In this document: in pieces, positions 1-6,219 of the stretch
How positions within the stretch are numbered: the first letter of the stretch is position 1
Layout: each line of letters starts with the position of its first letter
From: an uncultured Nitrospinaceae bacterium
Lineage (GTDB): Bacteria; Nitrospinota; Nitrospinia; Nitrospinales; VA-1
DNA: 13,930 bases
NCBI GenBank assembly: GCA_913043155.1
Contig: CAJWLY010000019.1
Location: forward strand, 1-13,930
Direction of reading: 5' to 3'
Made by a program: the position numbers and the translations under genes
Notes under the pieces: generated by a model
Seen by the model: only the letters and a program-made list of their open reading frames with translations
The model's database searches: none
What the model was told of the DNA's origin: nothing

Positions 1-162
1 TTCATTGCTGAAGAATAATGTTGTCTTGCTGTATGAGTAGTTCGAATACTCGATAGAAAGTTCGAGAAACTGGCTTTGTGGACGGGAGTCCTAGCATTTG
101 TGGAGGGAAATATTGACCGGAGATCTGCCTTAGGGGTTACGTTGCGAGGGATTTTTCGAACA

Positions 163-200
163 AACAAAAACCCCCACCGGCCATCAGGGGCCAGCAGGGG
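163..200 (-). terminator. Rho-independent terminator downstream of the 244-aa gene
   Basis: Read on the minus strand, a 12-bp stem (nine Watson-Crick and three G-U pairs; arms 189-200 and 171-182) closes a 6-nt loop and is followed at once by five T's, then GTTTG. It lies 27 bp past the stop codon of the gene at 228-962 and is the expected end of that transcript. A smaller hairpin (CCGGC/GCCGG) sits between the two. I see nothing recognisable in 1-162. Confidence 0.85.
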
Positions 201-227
201 CTATGTAGAGCGGGTCACCGGCAGTAC

Positions 228-962
228 CTAGCCGGACATTAAACCTTTTGTGTCCTCATCCGACCATCCATATGTTTCTCGTCCATATTTGATACACGGA
301 ATCAGGCGGTCCAACACTTCATAGCAATCTGGGTTGAGCGTTAACTTTTTATTGAGCTGACTGATCTTGGACAGGAGTTTTACTTCATCATATCCAGACC
401 AATCTGGCCCAGAATCATCGATGGGTCCTGTGGTCACCCTGATACTTTGATCCCCGCTAGGACCACGTGTTCTGAATTTGAAGCTGTATTCCCTTTCCGG
501 GCCCGTGACTATTCTTTCGTACAACTTGAAACCCTTTGGGAAAGTCCAACCCAATTCCTTCCCTAAAAAGATCAACAAGCGTTTACAAGCTTCATCGCAG
601 AGCTTCCATTGAGCATCATACAGTTTATTCTTGACCCGCCTTGACCCATAACCCTCAGGATAATGATAGGCCTGGGGGAAATTGAAGGAATGGTTATCGT
701 CAGAAAGAACATCTATCAAAAACTTCCAGGTTTTTGTGTTGCAGTCTCTGAAGCCAAGATGGCGACAATCATAGGGAATAGGAGGTTTATTGGGAGCTTC
801 TCTGATGATAATGCTTGAATCGTTCTCGTAGCTTATTTCCAGATCTTTAACCTTGTTCTCTATATCTTCTGTTAGTTCAGTCTCTACGGGTTGGTTATGC
901 GTTTGACCTATAAATTCCAAAAACTGGTTGAATAACTTTCGACTTTCCAGATTTGTAAGCAT
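228..962 (-). CDS. hypothetical protein, 244 aa
   Basis: I do not recognise the family. The start is well supported: ATG is preceded by AAAGGAAA at a normal distance on the minus strand. The product is mostly charged and aromatic, with no signal peptide and no membrane span, so it is probably cytoplasmic. Cys residues cluster in the middle (PYDCRHLGFRDC near residues 63-74; a later LCDEACKRLL segment), but with no clear metal-site spacing. A helical, leucine-rich stretch around 115-140 is followed by a Gly/Pro-rich section carrying GDQSIRVTTGP, and this peptide recurs almost unchanged in the LysM protein encoded just upstream. The LysM gene lies 101 bp upstream on the same strand, so the two may share a transcript. 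A strong terminator follows. The reading frame looks genuine; the function is unknown. Confidence 0.7.
   Translation of the reverse strand: MLTNLESRKLFNQFLEFIGQTHNQPVETELTEDIENKVKDLEISYENDSSIIIREAPNKPPIPYDCRHLGFRDCNTKTWKFLIDVLSDDNHSFNFPQAYHYPEGYGSRRVKNKLYDAQWKLCDEACKRLLIFLGKELGWTFPKGFKLYERIVTGPEREYSFKFRTRGPSGDQSIRVTTGPIDDSGPDWSGYDEVKLLSKISQLNKKLTLNPDCYEVLDRLIPCIKYGRETYGWSDEDTKGLMSG
423..453 (-). repeat. 31-bp coding repeat, copy 1 (DQSIRVT peptide)
   Basis: These 31 bp match 1466-1496 at 27 positions, including an uninterrupted 17-bp core (CAAAGTATCAGGGTGAC on the coding strand). The orientation and reading phase are the same in both genes. The encoded peptide is GDQSIRVTTGP here and KDQSIRVTAGP in the second copy. 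The rest of the two genes shows no obvious similarity. Confidence 0.7.
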
Positions 963-1063
963 GGTAATTTCCTTTCTTAAAAGCGATCCAGCGAGGACGA
1001 AGGCGAGTGGACATAGCTCACTCGTTTATTCCTCGATTTTGAAGTTTTAAGGAAAAAAGGAAA

Positions 1064-1780
1064 TTACGACTTGGGCGGTGGGCTTAGTGAATCAGAGATG
1101 TGTGAATTGAAGAAGGTGGGCTGGGCAAATATGTCCTGTCCCGTGCCGAATGGAACCTCCTGGTGAAAGGCAGAAGATGTCGTGTAAGGAGAGGCGGGGG
1201 ACGGATCGACCTGATGCGGGCCAGATGCCTGGGCCTGTTTGTGTTGGGCCGATTCCCCCGACAACCACTCTACAAACTCAAGGAAAGATTTGAAGACCAC
1301 CGTAAACGTTCCCAGCCTTGTTCCGCGTTGTTGTGAGATTATATCTTTTTTCTGGTAGCTGGCAACAGGAACCTCTGGAGCAAAGATATTATCTTTATCA
1401 GGAAGAACTACACGAGCAATGGGCTGAGACTCCCTAACCGGGAATACCGGGAGCTCGGTAGCAGCGGGCCCTGCCGTCACCCTGATACTTTGGTCCTTTT
1501 GAATTTCTATAACAAGTTTCTTTCCAGGAAAGATCAGATCCGGGTTATCCAGGTTGTTAAGCGCCACAACTTTGGATAAATCTACACCAAAGTATCGAGC
1601 GATGGTCCATAGGCTTTCACCCTTTTGGATTGTATGGGTTATTTTTTGAGCTGGGGGGAATTTATCGGTTTGTGTAAAATACAGGCTATTGGCTTTCGAT
1701 GGGAATGCATAGGCAGCACCCGTCATGAAACAGACCGCAATGCAGAAACCAAACAAAATGATTATTTTTTGTATTCTCAT
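1064..1780 (-). CDS. secreted LysM-domain protein
   Basis: The 238-aa product starts with a short basic segment and a hydrophobic core, ending in AYA near residue 25, a typical signal peptidase I site, so it should be exported to the periplasm or cell surface. Residues about 48-92 form one LysM domain (HTIQKGESLWTIARYFGV at the start, then NNL and DLIFPGKKLVI). LysM binds the N-acetylglucosamine backbone of peptidoglycan. The remainder (about 95-238) is Pro/Ser/Gln-rich, has no recognised catalytic domain and begins with the shared DQSIRVTAGP peptide. I chose the ATG at 1780; an in-frame TTG three codons upstream (1789) is possible, and neither has a good ribosome binding site. A promoter-like TTGACA element lies about 35-70 bp upstream. 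It is likely a wall-anchored or wall-sensing accessory protein; the exact role is unknown. Confidence 0.85.
   Translation of the reverse strand: MRIQKIIILFGFCIAVCFMTGAAYAFPSKANSLYFTQTDKFPPAQKITHTIQKGESLWTIARYFGVDLSKVVALNNLDNPDLIFPGKKLVIEIQKDQSIRVTAGPAATELPVFPVRESQPIARVVLPDKDNIFAPEVPVASYQKKDIISQQRGTRLGTFTVVFKSFLEFVEWLSGESAQHKQAQASGPHQVDPSPASPYTTSSAFHQEVPFGTGQDIFAQPTFFNSHISDSLSPPPKS
1466..1496 (-). repeat. 31-bp coding repeat, copy 2 (DQSIRVT peptide)
   Basis: Second copy of the repeat at 423-453, located just after the LysM domain in the linker of the secreted protein. In both genes it is read in the same phase, giving DQSIRVT(T/A)GP. Confidence 0.7.
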
Positions 1781-1820
1781 AAGAGCCAAAAACGTACAGT
1801 CATCTCGACGACTATCTAAA

Positions 1821-1850
1821 AGGCTACAACCAAGTATCGACTCGTGTCAA
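1821..1850 (-). promoter_or_regulatory. sigma-70-like promoter of the LysM gene
   Basis: Minus strand: a perfect -35 TTGACA (1845-1850), an 18-bp spacer and a weak -10 TAGCCT (1821-1826) that keeps the conserved T, A and final T. The predicted start of transcription is about 30 nt before the ATG at 1780. A short 8-codon frame (ATG at 1801-1803) falls in the leader and its TGA overlaps the LysM ATG. Confidence 0.4.
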
Positions 1851-1902
1851 CTGATTCTGAATGTTTTTTTCCACTAAATCTTCTCCTCATAAGCGGCTCC
1901 TA

Positions 1903-2063
1903 TAAATTTGCAAGCATCCCTCGGTGAACTTTCTTCGGAAAACTCGGGAGAAAGTTGCAAACGGGGAGTTTTTTACAACCCTTTTAGAGACGCGCTCAAA
2001 AACCTCCCGTTCGAAGATTATTTATCCGTTCTAGCGTGTTCGAGAAAAAAAATCTCTCGAACA
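1903..2063. repeat. palindrome-rich non-coding stretch
   Basis: Three inverted repeats lie one after another. AACTTTCT (1927-1934) pairs with AGAAAGTT (1949-1956). An imperfect ACGGGGAG-T-rich arm (about 1960-1975) pairs with A-rich-CCTCCCGT (about 2000-2012). A perfect 9-bp TGTTCGAGA/TCTCGAACA pair (2037-2045, 2055-2063) has a loop that is mostly A. No convincing gene overlaps the region; the plus-strand frame at 1908-2126 lacks a ribosome binding site and resembles no protein I know. It could be a structured RNA, an operator region for the small ORF at 2156, or a mobile-element remnant. Confidence 0.5.
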
Positions 2064-2121
2064 AAATTTAAATTCCTTCCCGGCTTGAAAACTAAAAAAG
2101 AAAAAATAGAGAGATCTGGAG

Positions 2122-2150
2122 TATAATTAATTGAACTCTTGATGAGGAGG
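2122..2150 (+). promoter_or_regulatory. -10 element and strong Shine-Dalgarno of the 26-codon ORF
   Basis: A perfect TATAAT (2122-2127) is followed about 17 bp later by AGGAGG (2145-2150), five bases before a GTG. A -35 box at normal spacing is not evident; TTGAAA at 2085-2090 is too far away. Confidence 0.45.
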
Positions 2151-2155
2151 AAACC

Positions 2156-2236
2156 GTGAATATAGACCAAAACAAAAAAATTCTAATAGGGGTCGCGCTC
2201 GGTATATATCTTCTTTATAAAGTCATGGGGGGGTGA
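2156..2236 (+). CDS. small single-span membrane protein, 26 aa
   Basis: Predicted from a GTG start with an optimal AGGAGG five bases upstream and a TATAAT a further 17 bp upstream; it ends at TGA 2234-2236. The product begins with a polar, basic stretch (MNIDQNKK) and continues with one hydrophobic segment, ILIGVALGIYLLYKVMGG, long enough to cross the membrane; the positive N-terminus suggests it faces the cytoplasm. It is the only plus-strand gene candidate I accept. It points toward the decayed transporter gene and lies just beyond the palindrome-rich stretch. I do not recognise a family. It could be a type I toxin-like or regulatory small membrane protein, or a chance frame; the initiation signals argue for translation. 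Confidence 0.5.
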   Translation: MNIDQNKKILIGVALGIYLLYKVMGG

Positions 2237-2339
2237 GCGGTTTTCAGGTTAATGATACTTCCTAATATCGGTTTTTTTACCTTACCGACACGTTTTCGCT
2301 TACCTACTTTCCAACCGTGGGAGACCCAGAATAGATATT

Positions 2340-2823
2340 ACAGCCAATATGTAAAAAAACCCGCGGGGGAACGTCTCGACATAGGATTGAATGTAATTTT
2401 GACAAAATCCCCAACTGAAGGAGTGGGCGTTTTCAATCAAGGGTAGGCCTCTTCATACAACGTAGCGCAAGCCAGCACACCCACCACCCCATGCAGTGCG
2501 TGGCAAGATCTATCGCCCAAGGCACCGATCCCTGTCCCGGGGTAGTAATCCAGAAGCCCCATCCCGGTACCAAAAATCATCCAAAAAAAGAACATTGACG
2601 AGGAGGTCATGGGCTTGGCATGCGGATTCACGCCCGTTCCGAAGTGCCACATCGCATAAGTTCCCACACTGTCCGAAACAGCGGCAAACAACGTGACTTT
2701 AAAAACAGTGCAGTCATTCAAAAAAAATTACCCCATGATGCCATCAAACAGGGCCACCCCGCCGCGTGGAGCAGAAATTACAAAAAAACCCAGCAGGAGC
2801 GCCTAAATATGTTCGAAAATCAT
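2340..2823 (-). pseudogene. decayed YeeE/YedE-family sulfur transporter
   Basis: One minus-strand frame reads through about 160 codons of recognisable family sequence, interrupted by TAG (2803-2805, codon 7), TAA (2728-2730) and TGA (2437-2439). The frame opens at ATG 2821-2823, continues with ALLLGFFVI, then FLNDCTVFKVTLFAAV, then the hallmark GMGLLDYYPGTGIGALGD and ATLYEEAYP, and after the TGA still reads LKTPTPSVGDFVKITF, as the family does. YeeE/YedE proteins take up thiosulfate or related sulfur compounds through conserved cysteines. The Cys expected before PGTG is Tyr here. The stops and the lost Cys indicate a non-functional gene. The family call is from memory of the motifs. The N-terminal partner gene often seen beside it is not recognisable upstream. 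Confidence 0.6.
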
Positions 2824-3028
2824 TTATTTTCGGAATTATTGGATGGATATTCGAGCAGGGGTAGACCCATAAATCACTAGGTTTAAAAGGCTATACAGAA
2901 TACGGCCCAATGGTTATTGACGCCTAAATTTATACGGAAAACATATGAATTAAAAACACTTTACTGGAGTTAGGGTCGTTTAAGCGCAAGCGATTCCTTG
3001 AATAAAGTGGAAACCAACCTGATCCACT
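2824..3028. other. intergenic stretch without recognisable content
   Basis: AT-rich sequence between the decayed transporter gene and the terminator behind tRNA-Asn. I see no coding frame with start signals, no RNA gene and no clear repeat. Confidence 0.5.
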
Positions 3029-3070
3029 AAAACAAAAAGGCCGCTTTTCCTTTAAGAAAAACAGCCTTTT
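3029..3070 (-). terminator. Rho-independent terminator after tRNA-Asn
   Basis: On the minus strand AAAAGGC...TTTTTC pairs with GAAAAG...GGCCTTTT around a short TTAAAG loop, with a small internal bulge. It is followed by a T-rich tail (TTTTTGTTTT). It sits 8 bp past the 3' end of the tRNA and probably closes the recR/tRNA-Asn transcript. Confidence 0.7.
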
Positions 3071-3077
3071 GAGTATT

Positions 3078-3152
3078 TGGCTCCGGTGACAGGACTCGAA
3101 CCTGTAACACATCGGTTAACAGCCGATTGCGCTACCATTGCGCCACACCGGA
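3078..3152 (-). tRNA. tRNA-Asn (anticodon GTT)
   Basis: Full cloverleaf: acceptor stem TCCGGTG/CACCGGA, D arm with GCGC, anticodon loop CTGTTAA (anticodon GTT, reads AAC/AAU), T loop GGTTCGAGTCC. G is at the discriminator position and CCA is encoded (3078-3080). It follows recR by 116 bp. A TTGACA around 3250 is too far from the nearest TATAAG to be called a promoter. Confidence 0.95.
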
Positions 3153-3268
3153 ATGGAAGTCTTTGAACTCGATCCCCCACGGTCAGGATCCTGAGAATCG
3201 AAAATCAATGTTCTTGAAAACCTTATAGCTAAATCATTTACAAACTGTTGTCAAGTCTCTTTCAGCCC

Positions 3269-3868
3269 TCACTTCATCTCGGTACGGCCTTCCAAGGATT
3301 TCAACAGAGTCACCTCATCGGCATACTCGATTTCACCGCCGACGGGGAGGCCTCGGGCAATACGGGTCACTTTAATGTTGCCGGGTTTAAGGATCTTGGC
3401 GATGTAAATCGCCGTTGATTCTCCTTCCATGTCGGGGTTGGTCGCCAGTATGACCTCGCTGATGTTATTTTTTTGAACTCGCTCCTTGAGGGCTTCGATC
3501 GTTAATTCAGCAGGTCCTATCCCATCGAGAGGCGAGATCACTCCCATGAGGACGTGATACCTTCCGCGGAAATGCCCTATGTTCTCCATCACGTAAACGT
3601 CGTGAGGTTCCTCGACCACGCACACGAGAGAGGAGTCGCGTTTGGGGTCCTGGCAAATCTCGCAGGGGTTTATTTCCGTGATGCCGTGACACTCGGAACA
3701 CAAAACGATCTTCTCTTTGACGTTACGGATGGCATCGGCCAATTTGTTTGCCCGCTCGGCACTTCCCCGCATCAGGAAAAAAGAGAGCCGCTCGGCAGTT
3801 TTCTGCCCGATGCCGGGTAAGCGTTTTAGCTCTTCAATCAGTTCGGTAACTGCTGATGGACGTTTCAT
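3269..3868 (-). CDS. recR: recombination mediator protein RecR
   Basis: The 199-aa product has normal family length. A helix-hairpin-helix lies at about residues 14-30 (RLPGIGQKTAERLSF). A four-cysteine zinc site is formed by Cys57, Cys60, Cys69 and Cys72. The Toprim region starts near LVCVVEEPHDV (81-91) and includes ATNPDMEGE (142-150). The C-terminal ARGLPVGGEIEYAD motif is intact. RecR works with RecO (and RecF) to load RecA onto SSB-coated single-stranded DNA in gap repair. It follows ybaB by 22 bp on the same strand. There is no good Shine-Dalgarno before the ATG, so translation may depend on coupling to ybaB. Confidence 0.98.
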   Translation of the reverse strand: MKRPSAVTELIEELKRLPGIGQKTAERLSFFLMRGSAERANKLADAIRNVKEKIVLCSECHGITEINPCEICQDPKRDSSLVCVVEEPHDVYVMENIGHFRGRYHVLMGVISPLDGIGPAELTIEALKERVQKNNISEVILATNPDMEGESTAIYIAKILKPGNIKVTRIARGLPVGGEIEYADEVTLLKSLEGRTEMK

Positions 3869-3890
3869 TAATGGGGGAGAGGGATACTGA

Positions 3891-4211
3891 TCAGGGAAAC
3901 AAGCCGGGGATTTTCATTCCGCCGGTGAATCGGGTCATTTCTTCCTGCGCCAGGTCTTTTACTTTTCGATGCACTTCATTCATGGCTCCGACTATCAAAT
4001 CCTCGAGGACCTCCCGATCTTTCATATTGATGAGTTCATCGTCAATGTGAATCGAAAGGATCTCATTGAGGCCATTAGCCGAAACTTTAACCATGCCTCC
4101 ACCTGTGGAGACTTCGACCGTTTTTCCGGCCAGATCGCGTTGGACCTCGGCCATTTTCGACTGCATTTCCTGAGCCTGCTTGAACAGGGAACCCCAATCT
4201 TTTACCGACAT
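3891..4211 (-). CDS. ybaB: YbaB/EbfC-family nucleoid-associated protein
   Basis: The 106-aa protein is close to the family norm. A long N-terminal helix (FKQAQEMQSKMAEVQRDLA) is followed by the conserved VEVSTGGGMVKVSANG strand region and a C-terminal helix with ILSIHIDDE and VGAMNEVHRKVKDL. Family members form tweezer-shaped dimers that bind DNA and affect nucleoid structure. The gene lies between dnaX (33 bp upstream) and recR (22 bp downstream), the conserved arrangement in many bacteria. A modest AAGAAG precedes the ATG. Confidence 0.96.
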   Translation of the reverse strand: MSVKDWGSLFKQAQEMQSKMAEVQRDLAGKTVEVSTGGGMVKVSANGLNEILSIHIDDELINMKDREVLEDLIVGAMNEVHRKVKDLAQEEMTRFTGGMKIPGLFP

Positions 4212-4244
4212 GGCTTCTTATATTTTAATGTATAAATTCGATGG

Positions 4245-5864
4245 TCAGCGAATGACGACACCTCCAAACACATCCAAGGCATCCTGAATAATTTCGGCCT
4301 CGGTCTTTTGTCTGGATTCATTACGGTGCATCATAACTTTTTTTTTATCACTATTTGTATCCGCCCCGCTCGCCTGGGGATTTTTATTTTCGTTAAGGAA
4401 AAGCTCGACTTTCATCTCGCGCCCGCAAACTGTTTTCACCGCATCGATCACCACCTGGATATTTTCCGGGTCCTGGATCCGCTCCAGGGTGACTGGATCC
4501 GCAAAACCCAAGCTCAGACCGGACTCATTAAATGAAAGAACTTTGCACTGAGAAAGGTAGTGGTCGAACATCGGTTTACGACCGCAAATCTCCTGGCAGA
4601 TGCGATCCCAGTCAAAACTCGAGTCGACCGGGTTCCCCAATGAAGACAGCCCCGCCGGCGATGCGGGGAGGGTCTCGGAAACGGGATTCGGGCTTTCTGC
4701 TATGGAGCCGGCTGACGATTTATTATCCCTTTCCATCGCATTTACCTTTTGGATCATTTCGTCAATCTTCTGGAAGGGACGAACATCTACTAAACGTAAA
4801 ACGGACATTTCAAAAACCATCTGGGCCATGGGACTGCGCTTCATTTCCGATTCCGTGCGAGCGAGCACCGTGAACATCTGCTGCAGTTCATCGGCATGGA
4901 ACGCCTCGGCCTGCTTTTGCAGTATCTCTAGGTTGCAAATATGGGCATCCAGGATCCGTTCCGGTTTATCGGAGAGTTTGACCATAAGAAGATGCCGCAG
5001 GTATTCCGCCAAATCGCGACAGAAAAAGTTCAGGTCCTTTCCTTCGGTAGCTATTTTCTGTATCTGCTCTATGAGGCCAGCGCCGTCCCTTTGAATTAAA
5101 TGATCGATGAATGTTTCCAGGGTCTGTCGCCCGACAATTCCCAGAACCTCTTCCACCGATCCGGCCCCGACCGTTTTCCCGCAGTAGGCGATGACTTGGT
5201 CGAGCAGGCTTTGTGCGTCGCGCATGCTCCCGGTACCGGTCTTGGCAATCTCTTCGAGGCTGAGTCCGTCGGCCTGGATGTTCTCCTGTTCGCAAATAAG
5301 TTCCAACTGCTGAACGATCTGCTTATGGGAAAGGGGTTTGAACTCGAAACACTGGCACCGGGACAGGATGGTCTCGGGAATTTTGGACAGCTCGGTCGTG
5401 GCGAAAATAAAGACAACATTGGGCGGAGGCTCCTCAAGCGTTTTGAGCAACGCGTTGAAGGCGCTGCGCGAAAGCATATGCACCTCGTCAATAATATAGA
5501 TCTTGTACCGGCAGGCGGAAGCGGCATACTGAATGGTTTCTATGAGGTCGCGCACCTCGGCAACACCGTTGTTGGAGGCTCCATCGATTTCCCTCACGTC
5601 GATACAGTTGCCGGATTTAATCTCATTACAGAAACTGCACTGATCGCAGGGCTCGGTGGCGGGTCCACTCTCGCAGTTGATGGCCTTAGCAAGAATGCGG
5701 GCGGTGGTTGTCTTCCCCACGCCGCGTGTTCCGGAAAAAAGATAAGCATGGGATACGCGATCGAACTTGATGGCATTGGTCAGGGTGCGGACGATGTGTT
5801 CCTGTCCGATCAGCTCACCAAATTTCTGAGGACGCCATTTACGCGCCGATACCTGAAAGTCCAT
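4245..5864 (-). CDS. dnaX: DNA polymerase III subunit gamma/tau
   Basis: The ATPase subunit of the clamp loader opens and loads the beta clamp on primed DNA. With the ATG at 5864 the product is 539 aa and begins MDFQVSARKWRPQ, as in the family; an in-frame TTG five codons upstream (5879) has no ribosome binding site, whereas GGAAAGAG precedes the ATG. Walker A is GTRGVGKTT (45-53), the zinc site uses Cys64, Cys73, Cys76 and Cys79, Walker B is IIDEVHM (124-130), and sensor 1 and the arginine-finger region read TTELSKIPETILSRC (157-171). Domain III follows; the C-terminal part is low in complexity and ends with the conserved ALDVFGG segment. An A9 run lies at codons 507-509. It follows the SRP RNA gene by 56 bp and leads into ybaB and recR. 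Confidence 0.98.
   Translation of the reverse strand: MDFQVSARKWRPQKFGELIGQEHIVRTLTNAIKFDRVSHAYLFSGTRGVGKTTTARILAKAINCESGPATEPCDQCSFCNEIKSGNCIDVREIDGASNNGVAEVRDLIETIQYAASACRYKIYIIDEVHMLSRSAFNALLKTLEEPPPNVVFIFATTELSKIPETILSRCQCFEFKPLSHKQIVQQLELICEQENIQADGLSLEEIAKTGTGSMRDAQSLLDQVIAYCGKTVGAGSVEEVLGIVGRQTLETFIDHLIQRDGAGLIEQIQKIATEGKDLNFFCRDLAEYLRHLLMVKLSDKPERILDAHICNLEILQKQAEAFHADELQQMFTVLARTESEMKRSPMAQMVFEMSVLRLVDVRPFQKIDEMIQKVNAMERDNKSSAGSIAESPNPVSETLPASPAGLSSLGNPVDSSFDWDRICQEICGRKPMFDHYLSQCKVLSFNESGLSLGFADPVTLERIQDPENIQVVIDAVKTVCGREMKVELFLNENKNPQASGADTNSDKKKVMMHRNESRQKTEAEIIQDALDVFGGVVIR
4338..4346 (-). other. A9 run in dnaX, possible slippage site
   Basis: On the coding strand GAT is followed by nine A's and GTT (Asp-Lys-Lys-Lys-Val, codons 506-510). 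Loss of one A gives KKKL then TGA; gain of one gives KKKSYDAP then TAA. Either would remove about 25-29 C-terminal residues, including the conserved ALDVFGG end. An A9 run causes transcriptional slippage in Thermus thermophilus dnaX. Here it is much closer to the 3' end, so the effect would be a small trim rather than a classical gamma product. Confidence 0.4.
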
Positions 5865-5920
5865 AGCTCTTTCCGCCAATCAAAATGGGGCCCGGCAGGG
5901 GAATGGGACTAAATATTTAA

Positions 5921-6030
5921 GGCAGAATGCCGGGGGATCTCACAGCACACAAGGTGTTCTGCTACCGCTGCTTCCTTCCGGACCTGACGGGATTCACAAA
6001 GCCATGTTGCGCAAGGCCCAGCAAACTGCC
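5921..6030 (-). ncRNA. ffs: signal recognition particle RNA (4.5S type)
   Basis: The 110-nt RNA folds as one long hairpin. Its ends pair (GGCAG with CTGCC; GCTGGG with CCCGGC), and the apical domain carries the diagnostic GTCAGGTCCGGAAGGAAGCA with its GGAA tetraloop and flanking asymmetric loop, the Ffh-binding site. The RNA and Ffh form the particle that delivers nascent inner-membrane proteins to FtsY. It lies 19 bp after tRNA-Ser(GGA), so it probably shares that transcript, and it precedes dnaX, an arrangement also known from Bacillus. Confidence 0.95.
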
Positions 6031-6049
6031 AAATCAATTTGAATACGAA

Positions 6050-6137
6050 CGGAGAGGGAGGGATTCGAACCCTCGGTAGGGTATAAGCCTACACACGCTT
6101 TCCAAGCGTGCGCCTTAAACCGCTCGGCCACCTCTCC
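6050..6137 (-). tRNA. tRNA-Ser (anticodon GGA)
   Basis: An 88-nt class II tRNA. Acceptor stem GGAGAGG/CCTCTCC; anticodon loop TTGGAAA (anticodon GGA, reads UCC/UCU); long variable arm with stem GTAGG/CCTAC; T loop GGTTCGAATCC. The discriminator is G and no CCA is encoded. It is about 90% identical to tRNA-Ser(GCT) at 7132-7223. Confidence 0.96.
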
Positions 6138-6143
6138 AGATAC

Positions 6144-6170
6144 CTTATATGTTTTATGCAACTCGTTCAA
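6144..6170 (-). promoter_or_regulatory. possible promoter of tRNA-Ser(GGA) and SRP RNA
   Basis: Minus strand: TTGAAC (6165-6170), a 15-bp spacer and TATAAG (6144-6149), 6 bp before the mature tRNA 5' end. The spacer is shorter than the usual 16-18 bp, so the call is tentative. Confidence 0.3.
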
Positions 6171-6219
6171 CGCGGGAAAAATCCCTCGACTTGAACCGCC
6201 GCGTGAACTAAAAACGGAA

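Noticed and set aside
1908..2126. 72-codon plus-strand open frame
   Set aside because: It spans the palindrome-rich stretch, lacks a ribosome binding site and has an unremarkable composition.
2252..2446. 64-codon plus-strand open frame
   Set aside because: No start signals; the minus-strand reading of the same DNA continues the YeeE/YedE-like frame, which is the better explanation.
3183..3194. Perfect 12-bp palindrome TCAGGATCCTGA
   Set aside because: No T-tract and no second copy; a single short palindrome is not enough to call a regulatory site.
3225..3256. TTGACA and TATAAG upstream of tRNA-Asn as a promoter
   Set aside because: The spacer is about 21 bp, too long for a sigma-70 promoter.
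5100..5912. 270-codon plus-strand open frame
   Set aside because: It lies entirely opposite dnaX, whose motifs are unmistakable. It has no start signals and its product resembles no protein.
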